A stretch of DNA of 64,000 bases. Source: an uncultured Clostridium sp. GTDB lineage: Bacteria > Bacillota > Clostridia > Lachnospirales > Lachnospiraceae. The translations under genes were made by a program, and so were the position numbers. The DNA lies in NCBI GenBank assembly GCA_900547035.1, contig URFM01000011.1, positions 16,079 to 80,078 of the forward strand, written 5' to 3'. The notes under the pieces were generated by a model, which saw only the letters and a list, made by a program, of their open reading frames with translations, searched no databases and was not told where the DNA came from. Of the stretch, positions 43,264-52,156 are shown in pieces. The first letter of the stretch is position 1, and each line of letters opens with the position of its first letter.

Positions 43264-44001
43264 TTACGTTTCATTTTTCCTTTCCTCTGCAGCCTCTTCC
43301 TGAGATACTTCAATCCGGTGTCCCCGAATCAGCAGACGATGAGTATTGATACCATAGGGAGTACAGGTAATCAACGTACAGTAATCCTGTTCGAGATCAA
43401 TCTCCAGGGCTTCCAGATCGTATGGATCCACCACCAGAATCTGATCCACCTCATAGGTAAATACCCGATTCAATACCTTTAAAGAAAAGGTATCTCCATT
43501 TTCTAATTGGTCCAGATCCGTAAAAAGTTTGGCGCTCGGCAGTCCCCGGTGGCCTGAGATAGCGCAGTGAGTCCCTTTGTCCCCCGTTGGAAGGGAGCTG
43601 CTCTCTAGATGACCTGCCGCCACCTGGAGAACGCCTTCGCTGGTTCCATGGTAAAGAGGCAGAGATACGGAAATACTTGGAATCTCAACGGTTCCGATAA
43701 TGCCATTCCCCGATATATTGAGGAGGCTCTCGTACTCTGCCCTTTCCTCCTCCGTCATTTCATACCGATCTGCCTTTTCCAGAAGCCTTCGGTTATAATC
43801 CCTGGCAGCCTCCCACTGCCGCTCATAGTCCTCCGCATCCATCTGGGCTACCTTTTTTGCATACTCCGCAATGGCCCTGGACTGATGCAAAGTATTCCAG
43901 TAATCGCTGACTGCAGGATACAAAATCAGGCACAGCCCGGCAAGAAATATCAGTGCCAAAATAATTGTCGCAAATTTGTTTCCCCGCCGTCTATTCTTCA
44001 T
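43264..44001 (-). CDS. Class C sortase (pilin polymerase)
   Basis: 245 residues. Membrane helix TIILALIFLAGLCLILYPAV, catalytic His in CAISGHRGLPSAKLFTDLD, Cys in LITCTPYGINTHRLLIRG with the paired Arg: the class C signature. It links pilin subunits through isopeptide bonds. The ATG at 44001 overlaps the end of the major pilin gene by 11 bases and has only a weak ribosome site, so translation is coupled to pilin. Confidence 0.92.
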   Translation of the reverse strand: MKNRRRGNKFATIILALIFLAGLCLILYPAVSDYWNTLHQSRAIAEYAKKVAQMDAEDYERQWEAARDYNRRLLEKADRYEMTEEERAEYESLLNISGNGIIGTVEIPSISVSLPLYHGTSEGVLQVAAGHLESSSLPTGDKGTHCAISGHRGLPSAKLFTDLDQLENGDTFSLKVLNRVFTYEVDQILVVDPYDLEALEIDLEQDYCTLITCTPYGINTHRLLIRGHRIEVSQEEAAEERKNET

Positions 44002-45478
44002 TCTCTTTGTGCTTCTTAATCGCAAAAATCACAGCTGCTCCGGCCATCAGCGCTCCGCCTCCTATGTAAAACAAGGTTGTACCCATACCGCCGGTGGTAG
44101 GCAGAAGAGCTCCGGTTTCATTGATGATGTGGATGCCTCCGTTTCCATCCGTCCAGGTATCCCCCGTCAAAGTAGTGGAAAGATTCTGATCTGCAATGGC
44201 AACCTCTACTCGTTTTTCCAGTACATTGTAGCCTGCGGGAGCCTGTGTTTCTTCCAGCCAGTAGGTTGTATCCGCATCCAGTCCCTTCACGGCAGCCCGA
44301 CCATTTGCGGCCTCAATCTCAGCGGAAGCAAAGCCCGACGCTTCCTGCTCCTCTTTTGTGGCAACCCGGTATGTACCGTCACTGTCCTTTACCAGCGGAA
44401 TTCTATTCCCTCCTTCTTCCGCATCATAAAGTTCAAATTTCGCCCCGTCCAGAAGCTTATTGTCCGTTTTGGTCTTTACAATATCAAAATAGAAGCTGTA
44501 GGTCTTGGTTTCGTCCCAGGTAGTTTCCAGGCGGCTGTCCTCGCCGTAATTCAGCTTTGTTTTGTTTGTATTCGGATCCGCGCTGATTTCAGCATCTCCA
44601 TTTAACACTGCATTGTATGTAACGGTAATTATGGTTTCCGCGTTGATCGTATCCAGGTAATCCTGGTCAAAGATAACATGAAAATCGCAGTTATCCCCCA
44701 AGCCGGAAGTAACAACCGTAAATTCGTCACCAGCCGTCAGCGGAGTGCCATCTGCTTCTGCCTCAATGGAATCCGGATCTAAGGTAAGTCCGTCTGACAT
44801 CTCGTCATGGAGAATGTACCCTTCTGCGCCGGGCTGGGCGGTAATGACCGTTTTAAATGCTATCGTATCGCCAATCTGAGCCGTATTCCCTTCCCCCCAC
44901 GCGCCGGTGGAATCCTCCTGTACCTCCTTCTCGATCGTTGGCACATCGTTTTTCTCCTCGATTACCGCGTCACGATTGGTCGTATTTAAGAAGCACAGAG
45001 TTCCCACTGAGGTATCCGCCAGATAATAACCCAGCTTCAGAGAGTCAAACGTTACCGTTGAGTATGTATTTCCGCTTGCAGCGGCCGGAGCCGTTTTCTG
45101 GCCATCTGCCGGAATACCCTGTGACTCCGCGTGGGCCAGGGCTGCCTTGGCAAAGTCTGCCGCATTCGCATTTTCCACCCAGGTCACATAACCCTGACTA
45201 TCAATCTTTACATACTGAGTCTGTTGTTTCAGCCAAAGATCCCAGGAGCTGTTGGCCTTGTAGGCGTAGGCGCCATTCCCGTCTGTTCCTCCGTCCGGAT
45301 CATAGCTTTCCAGATACAAAAGCTGATAGATCTTATAAATCCCGCCAGGAACAGCATCGTTGATCGTGATGCTTCCTCCGTCCAATTTCCCCTCAGCTGC
45401 AGCAAATGCCGTGATTGACAGAGTAAACGTCATGATCAGCGTCAGCAGAAAGCTCACAGATTTCTTTAATTGCTTCAT
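43991..45478 (-). CDS. LPXTG major pilin (SpaA-type backbone)
   Basis: 495 residues. Signal peptide ending SITAFAAA; an N-terminal domain with a pilin-type Lys around DVPTIEKEVQEDST; a Cna-B domain FDIVKTKTDNKLLDGAKFEL to TYWLEETQAPAGYN with the E-box Glu; then LPTTG, a hydrophobic segment and KKHKENEE. Size and domain order match backbone pilins such as SpaA/FimA of Gram-positive bacteria. It lies between the tip adhesin and its polymerase. Confidence 0.92.
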   Translation of the reverse strand: MKQLKKSVSFLLTLIMTFTLSITAFAAAEGKLDGGSITINDAVPGGIYKIYQLLYLESYDPDGGTDGNGAYAYKANSSWDLWLKQQTQYVKIDSQGYVTWVENANAADFAKAALAHAESQGIPADGQKTAPAAASGNTYSTVTFDSLKLGYYLADTSVGTLCFLNTTNRDAVIEEKNDVPTIEKEVQEDSTGAWGEGNTAQIGDTIAFKTVITAQPGAEGYILHDEMSDGLTLDPDSIEAEADGTPLTAGDEFTVVTSGLGDNCDFHVIFDQDYLDTINAETIITVTYNAVLNGDAEISADPNTNKTKLNYGEDSRLETTWDETKTYSFYFDIVKTKTDNKLLDGAKFELYDAEEGGNRIPLVKDSDGTYRVATKEEQEASGFASAEIEAANGRAAVKGLDADTTYWLEETQAPAGYNVLEKRVEVAIADQNLSTTLTGDTWTDGNGGIHIINETGALLPTTGGMGTTLFYIGGGALMAGAAVIFAIKKHKENEE

Positions 45479-45494
45479 ATCCTTCTTCTCCTTT

Positions 45495-48400
45495 TTATGA
45501 TTCCTTATTCCTTTTTTTGCGCCGGCCGAGCTGGCAGACAGGAGGCAGGGCCATCAGGGCCGCTCCCCCACAGGTATATAGTAAAATTCCTTTCCCGCCG
45601 GTATCAGGCAGTTTTGGACGGAAAGTATTGGTGAAAACAACTACATTATAAGCTTCTCCCTTTACAATCTCTCCCTCGGCTGTCACACCATAGACGTCAT
45701 TCTCATTGTCTACTTTGCTTCTTACTGTCCAGCCGTCAACACCGTTCTCTGTAATGGTGTAGGAAGCACCGTGGGGCAGATAATCAATGATAACGTGTTC
45801 GTTTTCTTTTAACTCAAACGTCGCCTTGCCTCCGCGAAGCAGACTGGATCCCAGGTTCTTGCCTGACGCATCGTAGCGCACTATAGCATAATCATCTGTA
45901 GGCGTGCTGCCATCCGCATATTGCAGTTCTATTCCAAAGCTGAATGTACGGTCTGGATCAGCCGGGCCCTCTACCTTCTTTTCAATCCTCAGTCCGCTGT
46001 TAGAATATTCAGGCTCAACAGAGGATACCGAGGGAAGGGTAAACTGCATATAACAGGTGGACCCGGAAAGCCCTCTCTCCGTATAGTAGAAGGACAAAGT
46101 ATGTTCGCCCGCCTCACCCTTGGTAATGTAATCCCAAAGGTTGACATAGGCTCCCACGGAACTGTGAACACCGCCGATATCACAAACCAGTCTTCCATCC
46201 AGGAATACCCACATGTCATCATCTCCGAAGAAATAATACTCCAGAGGTCCTATATAATCCTCCGTCAGCGTAAAGCTGACACTGTACTGCATGCCGAAGA
46301 GATTGTTGTGAGCCACGCCGTCATCGCTTGGCGGATATATTTTCACTCCGTCGTATCCACTATATTCCCCACGGTCATAATACTCTCCTGTATAAGGATC
46401 CTCATTTTCAACTCCGTCCATAGGCCAGAAATTATTGGTCCAAATGGTGCTATGAACCGTTCCGTCAGGGTAAGAAGGATTATTGAAAAATTCAAGCCCG
46501 CTCACTTTGGTTCCGTCAACGGAAGTCAGCGTATAGGTATCTCCATTGCGGTTAAATCGAAGCTGACGGTCGTTATAGGTCGTCTTGCCATTCGCATTTC
46601 CATCGTTAAACAGCTTGGGCGCAATAACCCCCTCTGCATATTGAATATTCCCATTACCATCCAGTCCTTTTACCAGACCGAACGTGCAGCCCTTGAATCC
46701 ATTCTGATTGAACTGATTAAGAGTATTGTCATTCCAGTTTTGCCCCTCAAGTCCGGTTCCGGTGTTTGCGTTTCCAAAAGCAAGCTTCGCGCCGTTTCCA
46801 CTGTAATTTTCCCCGCTGTTAATGCCGTGGGAACCGTTCGTTCCGTCCCATGTCGTCCGGCCGTCATCGGTGATATCGTAGTCATAGAAGATCACATCAT
46901 TTTCATAGGTTGAATCCGTAGGCTCCGCTACCAGACGAATTACCGTTCCATTTTGGATCAGAATCGTGTTTCCTTGTGCAATCCCCGGATTGTCCGGATT
47001 ATTGGTAAAATGCAGCTTTGTGGGGTCAATGACCTGCTCATAAACAGTCCAGTCATCTCTGTTTGTACTACTCGGATTTCCTCCCTCTCTCAGAACCCAA
47101 ACCGCCCGCGCCCGGTAGTTTCCGTTTCCGCGGAATACATTCACATAGGGCAAAGCCGGTGCCTCAAAGTAATCGTACTCATTTGCTGAATAAAGCTCTT
47201 TAAGCTGCTGTTCCGTTCGAACCTTCATCTTACCGTTGCCTGCGTCTTCCAGATACAGCTTCGTTATTTCCGGATTCGATCCATTTTGAGGCAGCTTTCC
47301 GCCTTGATCATTACCGCCGCTATCCGTATCAATAATCTCCAGATAACCGTTATCATCTCTTTTGGCCACTTCCAGATACGCATAATACTGCACCGTAAAA
47401 TGCGGATTCGAAGCCTCGCGCACGGACACCATCAGCATCCGGTCCGCATTGTTTACCTGTACGTCAAGCGTAGGAGTCTCCTTGGTATCTGTTCCGATCA
47501 TCAAAGTTCCCAGTTCATCCAGCTCGTCCCCGCTTCCCTGGAGGGCAGTCAGTTCAATGCCTTTCTCCACCTCAGGGGCTGCGTTCCCGGAAACAGCGGC
47601 GGCCTGCCTTGCCGCGGTCAATACTGGTTCCTTTGGCGTAATTCTGGCAGTAATGCTGCAGTCAGATACATCCAGAGGCTTGTTGCTGTAGCTGAACTTC
47701 AGCTCCATGGCCGATACGCTAACCATGCTCTCCTCGCCTCCAGTTTCCTGAGCATAGGCCTTGGCCGCCTCATACTCCGGCTGTTCATGCTCCATTGGCA
47801 CCGCTTCCAGCACCAGTCCCCGTTTTGCTTTAGCTGAGCCTGCGACAGAAGGCGTGGCTTTGTATGTTTCTTCCTCATCGGAGACAGTGGCTGTACCCTC
47901 GATTTGAATGGATACGGAAATATTCTCATCCTCATAATACAGGGTATCGTCTAAAATATACCTTTGAATGCCGTCCTCAGACTTCCGGTTGTAATATCCT
48001 TTCGCTTCGCCGTCAAAATCGGAGCTTCCGCCATAAGCAAGGGTATAAAATCCTTCCTCCCCCTCAATTCTGTGGAGGGTAACGTCTCCATCCGCACTGG
48101 CCTCGTCCGCTTCAAATTCATCGGAAAGCTTCACATCCTGGGCGCGGATCAAAAATTCATCGGATACCCTGGCTTCCAGTCCTGGAATCTCCGTATCGCC
48201 CAGCGCCTGATTCTCATAGGTCCTGGTATCCTCTGTAATCGAAAATACCTGGCAGCTGCCGCTGATCACCGCTGCGCCTCCGAACCGGGCCTGATTTTCC
48301 TTCACGGCAACCTCCTTCAGCCGCACATCTGCCGGTTCTTCTCCTAAGCCTTCAAAATAAAGTCCTCCGCCAAGTCCATCTGCCGCCTTATTCTGAGAAA

Positions 48401-50162
48401 TCTCACCCTTCTTTATGATCAGATCTTCTGACGAGGACACATAAAGTCCTCCTCCATAGCCATAATCCGCGGCATTGTTCTCGATGGTTCCCCCGTTCAT
48501 CTGGAAACCTCCCTCAATAACCGCGATTCCTCCGCCGCAGGCCTGTCCGGCGTCTGATGGAGTAGCCTCCTGAGGTTCGCCTTCCACGTATCCATCCGCT
48601 ATCATCCCGGAGTTTAGAGTGACCTTTCCTCCGCAAGCTAAAATCACTCCTCCCCTCAGGCTGTCCGACTCGTATACAATTCCAAGTCCTTCTGAGGAGC
48701 CGCCAAGTATTTCTGGTCCCTCCTCATCCTCCTGGCCGATGGTAAGATCCGTCTCTTTAAGTGTAATCGAGCGATAGCCTTCAGAGGCCTGGATCGTTCC
48801 GGAACCAACAATAGTCAAAGTACTGTCCTCAGCTGTAATAACAGATCCTGCCTTTTGCGAATCCTTCTGTTCCGAATCCTTTTCCATTCCGGTCCATATA
48901 TGTCCATCCAGGTCTATCGTTAATGCTTTCTCTTCAATCCTTACACTTTCGCCATTGGTGTCTGCCAGGATCCGGATTGTATCTCCATCTGCCGATTCAT
49001 CAATCGCCTGCTGAATGGTTTCATAGACATTTCCTCCAACGATCTCCGCTTTGCAGAAGCTGTCCAATGCCTCCTCCAGATGGACTACAACCTGGGCATC
49101 CTGATCCAGTTCTTCCAACTCATAAAGCGTTTTCACTAATCTGGGCTCGGCATTCGATGGAGAAGCCAGCTCATCCTCCATGTCGGAGTAAATTTCTTCT
49201 CCGTTAACCGTAACTGCCGTGATCCCATAGCCGTCTGATGGGTTCACCTGAAAACGCAGACTGTCTCCTCTTGGAACGATCACTGGTCCCTTGATCTTTG
49301 CAAGCTCTTCCTCCGGCTCCACAATATATTCCACCCGGAAACCATCAATATCTTCAAATGCCTTCAGTTCATTAAGGCTTGTGACCTTAACCTTCGCAGT
49401 GCTGCACCAATTAAGGCCTGCCAGGTCGCTTCCGCCCGCTTTGACTGTTTCTGTCTTTCCCTCCTGATCCTGTTCCGCCTGGGAAGGTGTGGACAGCTTT
49501 CTCTCTGTACGGCGTTGAACCTCCGAGGTATCTTTTTGCCTTTCCGCATCCGCAGGGGTAGCTGTGTCAATTTCTTTCTGGGCATCCGAAGGCGTGGCCG
49601 AATCCACTGTTCCAAGATCGCCCTCCTCGCCAAAGACATTTCCATAGCTCTTGATCGTTACAGCACCAAGCTTTTTAACATGTTCCTGACCATCCAATTC
49701 TGTACGTGTGATCTCTGTACGGCAGCGGATGGTTTCATCTGTATGGTTGACATAGAGAAAAATGAGTTCCTCATCTCCATCAACTTGTTTTTCGTCTCCT
49801 TCCAGCTCGGAGTCCATACGCACAAATACCCTCAGCTGCGCATCCAAGCCTCCGTCTTCCTGGAACTGCGGATATGCCTCGTAAAGTTTCCCTTCGGAAA
49901 AGAACAGCTTCTCAAAGCGTTCCTTCTTTCCGTTGGTAAACTCAATATCCTCCGCCCGTACCTCCTGTTCCTCTGTTACGGCCTCCTTAACAGACCGAAC
50001 CAGTTCCGCTCCTGTAACTGAAAATGTAATATCTCTGGAGCTCTCCGCTCCCAATGCGGTGCCAGAGATCATTCCTGTATTGGACAATGTCATAACCGCA
50101 GCCAAAATCAAAGCGCTCAGCCGCTGCCTTGTACGATACCATGACTGCTTAGACTTTTCCAT
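45495..50162 (-). CDS. Giant LPXTG tip adhesin with fibro-slime domain
   Basis: 1555 residues. A signal peptide (LSALILAAVMTLSNTGMISG) is followed by a region with repeated ATPSDA-type motifs, a right-handed beta-helix with GGGIAVIEGGFQMNGGTIEN and GGGLYVSSSEDLIIKKGEIS (about 560-650), and a PA14/fibro-slime domain around DYIGPLEYYFFGDDDMWVFL and SFYYTERGLSGS (about 1300-1400). The end has a Cna-B-like domain, LPDTG, a helix and RRKKRNKES. The domain set suggests a carbohydrate- or mucin-binding tip. The ATG at 50162 has AGGAGG seven bases upstream; the AP2 gene stops 23 bases before. Confidence 0.88.
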   Translation of the reverse strand: MEKSKQSWYRTRQRLSALILAAVMTLSNTGMISGTALGAESSRDITFSVTGAELVRSVKEAVTEEQEVRAEDIEFTNGKKERFEKLFFSEGKLYEAYPQFQEDGGLDAQLRVFVRMDSELEGDEKQVDGDEELIFLYVNHTDETIRCRTEITRTELDGQEHVKKLGAVTIKSYGNVFGEEGDLGTVDSATPSDAQKEIDTATPADAERQKDTSEVQRRTERKLSTPSQAEQDQEGKTETVKAGGSDLAGLNWCSTAKVKVTSLNELKAFEDIDGFRVEYIVEPEEELAKIKGPVIVPRGDSLRFQVNPSDGYGITAVTVNGEEIYSDMEDELASPSNAEPRLVKTLYELEELDQDAQVVVHLEEALDSFCKAEIVGGNVYETIQQAIDESADGDTIRILADTNGESVRIEEKALTIDLDGHIWTGMEKDSEQKDSQKAGSVITAEDSTLTIVGSGTIQASEGYRSITLKETDLTIGQEDEEGPEILGGSSEGLGIVYESDSLRGGVILACGGKVTLNSGMIADGYVEGEPQEATPSDAGQACGGGIAVIEGGFQMNGGTIENNAADYGYGGGLYVSSSEDLIIKKGEISQNKAADGLGGGLYFEGLGEEPADVRLKEVAVKENQARFGGAAVISGSCQVFSITEDTRTYENQALGDTEIPGLEARVSDEFLIRAQDVKLSDEFEADEASADGDVTLHRIEGEEGFYTLAYGGSSDFDGEAKGYYNRKSEDGIQRYILDDTLYYEDENISVSIQIEGTATVSDEEETYKATPSVAGSAKAKRGLVLEAVPMEHEQPEYEAAKAYAQETGGEESMVSVSAMELKFSYSNKPLDVSDCSITARITPKEPVLTAARQAAAVSGNAAPEVEKGIELTALQGSGDELDELGTLMIGTDTKETPTLDVQVNNADRMLMVSVREASNPHFTVQYYAYLEVAKRDDNGYLEIIDTDSGGNDQGGKLPQNGSNPEITKLYLEDAGNGKMKVRTEQQLKELYSANEYDYFEAPALPYVNVFRGNGNYRARAVWVLREGGNPSSTNRDDWTVYEQVIDPTKLHFTNNPDNPGIAQGNTILIQNGTVIRLVAEPTDSTYENDVIFYDYDITDDGRTTWDGTNGSHGINSGENYSGNGAKLAFGNANTGTGLEGQNWNDNTLNQFNQNGFKGCTFGLVKGLDGNGNIQYAEGVIAPKLFNDGNANGKTTYNDRQLRFNRNGDTYTLTSVDGTKVSGLEFFNNPSYPDGTVHSTIWTNNFWPMDGVENEDPYTGEYYDRGEYSGYDGVKIYPPSDDGVAHNNLFGMQYSVSFTLTEDYIGPLEYYFFGDDDMWVFLDGRLVCDIGGVHSSVGAYVNLWDYITKGEAGEHTLSFYYTERGLSGSTCYMQFTLPSVSSVEPEYSNSGLRIEKKVEGPADPDRTFSFGIELQYADGSTPTDDYAIVRYDASGKNLGSSLLRGGKATFELKENEHVIIDYLPHGASYTITENGVDGWTVRSKVDNENDVYGVTAEGEIVKGEAYNVVVFTNTFRPKLPDTGGKGILLYTCGGAALMALPPVCQLGRRKKRNKES

Positions 50163-50185
50163 TTTTTCTCCCTCCTCTCGCTTTT

Positions 50186-50845
50186 TCATAATGTCTTTCC
50201 CGCCTGCTCCTTCCAATATCGGTCAAGGAATGCATCATACATATTTTTCTCCGCCTCTACCCTGGCTTTCACCGCATCCTCATACCGGTCAAATGTTCCT
50301 AAATAGTGAACCTTGCCCTGGAATCCAATGGCCGCCCTCCATCGATTACTGCCTTTACGGTATACCCCCCGATGTCCAGTCGTATTGTTGGCGCAGTTTT
50401 TCCGGCTGACAATCCTCTCGATACACGTTCCGTCTACAAAATGGATTGTCTTTTTCATTTGAGCTTTTCTATACTGTGCCTGAAGGCAGCCACAGCTTCG
50501 AGTAGAGCCGGAATATAGATTTTCCTTATAGCAAATCACCTTTTTCCCGCAGTCGCAAAGGCATTCCCAGTTCCGTATAGAGCCGTCCGCCTCCACCACC
50601 GGCCCAAGCACCAGCAGCCTGCCGTACCTCCTTCCGGTCAGGTCATGCAGTCTTTGCCTGGCATAATCTTTGCGGTAGCAGCCGCAGCTTTTGGTATGTC
50701 CGCTTTTTAAATGGCTTTCCTCCACCTCCGTCTGCTTTCCGCAGACACAGCTGCACAGCCAAAAGCGCTTTCTGCTTCCAGCTTTTGCCACAGGCCGGAT
50801 TGCAGTCAGCCGTCCAAAGGTTTTTCCTGTCAAATCGTCTTTCAT
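50186..50845 (-). CDS. AP2-domain protein with two zinc ribbons (module 2)
   Basis: 219 residues. Two repeats of the form GKTFGRLTAIRPV..WLCSCVCGK..SCGC and [26 protein letters not shown] each give a Cys4 zinc site. The C-terminus is an AP2 DNA-binding domain: GHRGVYRKGSNRWRAAIGFQ..HYLGTFDRYEDAVKARVEAE. Such proteins are common in Firmicutes phages and mobile elements. As first gene of the pilus transcription unit it may regulate the operon or the recombinase. AAGGAGG lies seven bases before the ATG, and repeat 50863-50882 lies 17 bases upstream. Confidence 0.85.
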   Translation of the reverse strand: MKDDLTGKTFGRLTAIRPVAKAGSRKRFWLCSCVCGKQTEVEESHLKSGHTKSCGCYRKDYARQRLHDLTGRRYGRLLVLGPVVEADGSIRNWECLCDCGKKVICYKENLYSGSTRSCGCLQAQYRKAQMKKTIHFVDGTCIERIVSRKNCANNTTGHRGVYRKGSNRWRAAIGFQGKVHYLGTFDRYEDAVKARVEAEKNMYDAFLDRYWKEQAGKTL

Positions 50846-50862
50846 AAACCGCCTCCTTCCAC

Positions 50863-50882
50863 GACATAATGTAGATTATGTC
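50863..50882. repeat. Left inverted repeat of the invertible segment
   Basis: GACATAATGTAGATTATGTC. It is identical to the reverse complement of 51164-51183 and is itself nearly palindromic: 8-bp arms around GTAG, as expected for a tyrosine recombinase site. The asymmetric spacer (GTAG here, CTAC at the other end) shows the two sites are head-to-head. Confidence 0.85.
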
Positions 50883-51163
50883 TGGCTCTTGAGGCAGAAA
50901 ACGCCTCTGCCGACGTCTTTCTTTTTCCGAATATACAGAAAATTTATTTAATTGGAAATAATTGGAAATAGATAAGGGGACTTTGCCTTAGAAATCAGAA
51001 AATTTATTCCCCTCCGGCAAAATGCATGTCCAAGGGCTTTTTTTCATGTCCTTAAAAATTTTTTGTCCGTCGTTTTTCCTGAAAATGGATTGAAATATAA
51101 AAGATTGAGTGATATAATTCGTTTATATGTAGCAATTAATTTGCGTTTTAATTGCAGCATAAT
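50883..51163. promoter_or_regulatory. Invertible promoter segment
   Basis: A 281-bp gene-free AT-rich segment between identical 20-bp inverted repeats. It carries one near-consensus promoter on the plus strand (see 51090-51118), directed away from the AP2-pilus operon. Other marks are a direct repeat ATTGGAAATA twice (50952-50971) and CAGAAAATTTATT twice. On the minus strand I see only a weak TATATT without a good -35. Inversion would place the promoter about 75 bases before the AP2 start. Confidence 0.75.
51090..51118 (+). promoter_or_regulatory. Promoter inside the invertible segment (OFF orientation)
   Basis: TTGAAA (51090-51095), 17-base spacer, TATAAT (51113-51118): near-perfect vegetative sigma-A promoter. 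In the present orientation it reads antisense into the recombinase gene. Confidence 0.8.
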
Positions 51164-51188
51164 GACATAATCTACATTATGTCATTAT
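51159..51188. repeat. Right inverted repeat of the invertible segment
   Basis: ATAATGACATAAT-CTAC-ATTATGTCATTAT, a perfect 13-bp inverted repeat around CTAC. Its core 51164-51183 is the exact reverse complement of 50863-50882. The recombinase stop codon TAG is formed by the spacer and preceding bases. Confidence 0.85.
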
Positions 51189-52038
51189 AGTGTTTTTCTT
51201 CTATTTCCTTCACCCACAATCCCAATTCCAGCTGTTTCATACAAACCTCCACCGTACTGATCTCTGTATAACGCCGTGTGGTCTCCAAACTGCTGTGGCC
51301 CAGATAATCTGCCAACCTTACTAAATCCTTTTCCTTTTCATAGTAGCAGCGGGCAAACAGATGGCGCAGGCTGTGAGGAAAGACTTTACTTGCCAACACT
51401 CCCGCTCCATCGCACAGTTTTTTCATCTGTGCCCAAATCCAGCGGCGGTCCAATGCATTTCCACTCCTTCCTGTAAAAATAGTACCGCTTTTGATTCCCC
51501 TCTTATTGCAGTATGTTCTTAACAATTTCCTCAACGATTTGGGTATAAGAATGATCCTCTCCTTATTTTTAAAGTGGATGCGCGCCATTCTCTCCTGAAG
51601 CGCTTCTACGGTGATAAAAGCCAGCTCTCCCACCCGAATTCCTGTCATGCTTAACGTCTGAAGGATATATTCAATTTGTTCCATTCCTCTCCTCCTGGCT
51701 TCCCGGACCAGGCGCTCATACTCCTCCCGTTTCAAAAGCCTCCCCTCATCGGAGAATATTTTTCTCTGTTGCCGGAACGTGCTGACACAGCAATTTTCAA
51801 CTCCCTTATACTTCAGATAGCTGTTCACCGCCATTAACATCGAATTGGCACTGCTGATCCGATACTTTTCCTTCAGCTTTGCCTTATATGCCAGGACTGT
51901 CTCCTTAGCCGGAAATTCCTCATCAACATAGAGCAGGAACCCTCTCACATCGCGCAGATATTTTTCAATCGTATTGCTGCTTTTTTCCTGTCGCTTCAGT
52001 TCAGCAGCATATGCGGACAAAATGTTTTCCAAATTCAT
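51172..52038 (-). CDS. Tyrosine recombinase, candidate invertase of the pilus promoter (module 2)
   Basis: 288 residues. N-terminal core-binding domain (SSNTIEKYLRDVRGFLLYVD) and catalytic residues Arg in SMTGIRVGEL, Lys in FKNKERIILI, HSLRHLFARCYY, LGHSS and Tyr in TTRRYT. It is closely related to the recombinase at 39480. The last codons (NDIM and stop) lie inside the right inverted repeat, so inversion leaves the reading frame unchanged. The ATG at 52038 is 14 bases from AAAGGAG, a poor spacing that may keep synthesis low. Confidence 0.9.
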   Translation of the reverse strand: MNLENILSAYAAELKRQEKSSNTIEKYLRDVRGFLLYVDEEFPAKETVLAYKAKLKEKYRISSANSMLMAVNSYLKYKGVENCCVSTFRQQRKIFSDEGRLLKREEYERLVREARRRGMEQIEYILQTLSMTGIRVGELAFITVEALQERMARIHFKNKERIILIPKSLRKLLRTYCNKRGIKSGTIFTGRSGNALDRRWIWAQMKKLCDGAGVLASKVFPHSLRHLFARCYYEKEKDLVRLADYLGHSSLETTRRYTEISTVEVCMKQLELGLWVKEIEEKHYNDIM

Positions 52039-52122
52039 ATTATTATTTTTCTCTCCTTTCCGATAGGCCGGTAATCTGTCGGCTCTTCGCTTTATTATAA
52101 CCAATACTATCAAAAACAAGCC

Positions 52123-52151
52123 TTGAAATTTCTATTTGCCCGCCGTATAAT
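52123..52151 (+). promoter_or_regulatory. Promoter of the candidate small RNA
   Basis: TTGAAA (52123-52128), 17-base spacer, TATAAT (52146-52151), a near-consensus promoter with no gene immediately behind it. Confidence 0.75.
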
Positions 52152-52156
52152 GGGTG

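Noticed and set aside
50950..51000. Minus-strand promoter in the invertible segment serving the AP2 gene now
   Set aside because: Only a TATATT-like -10 without a usable -35; much weaker than the plus-strand promoter.
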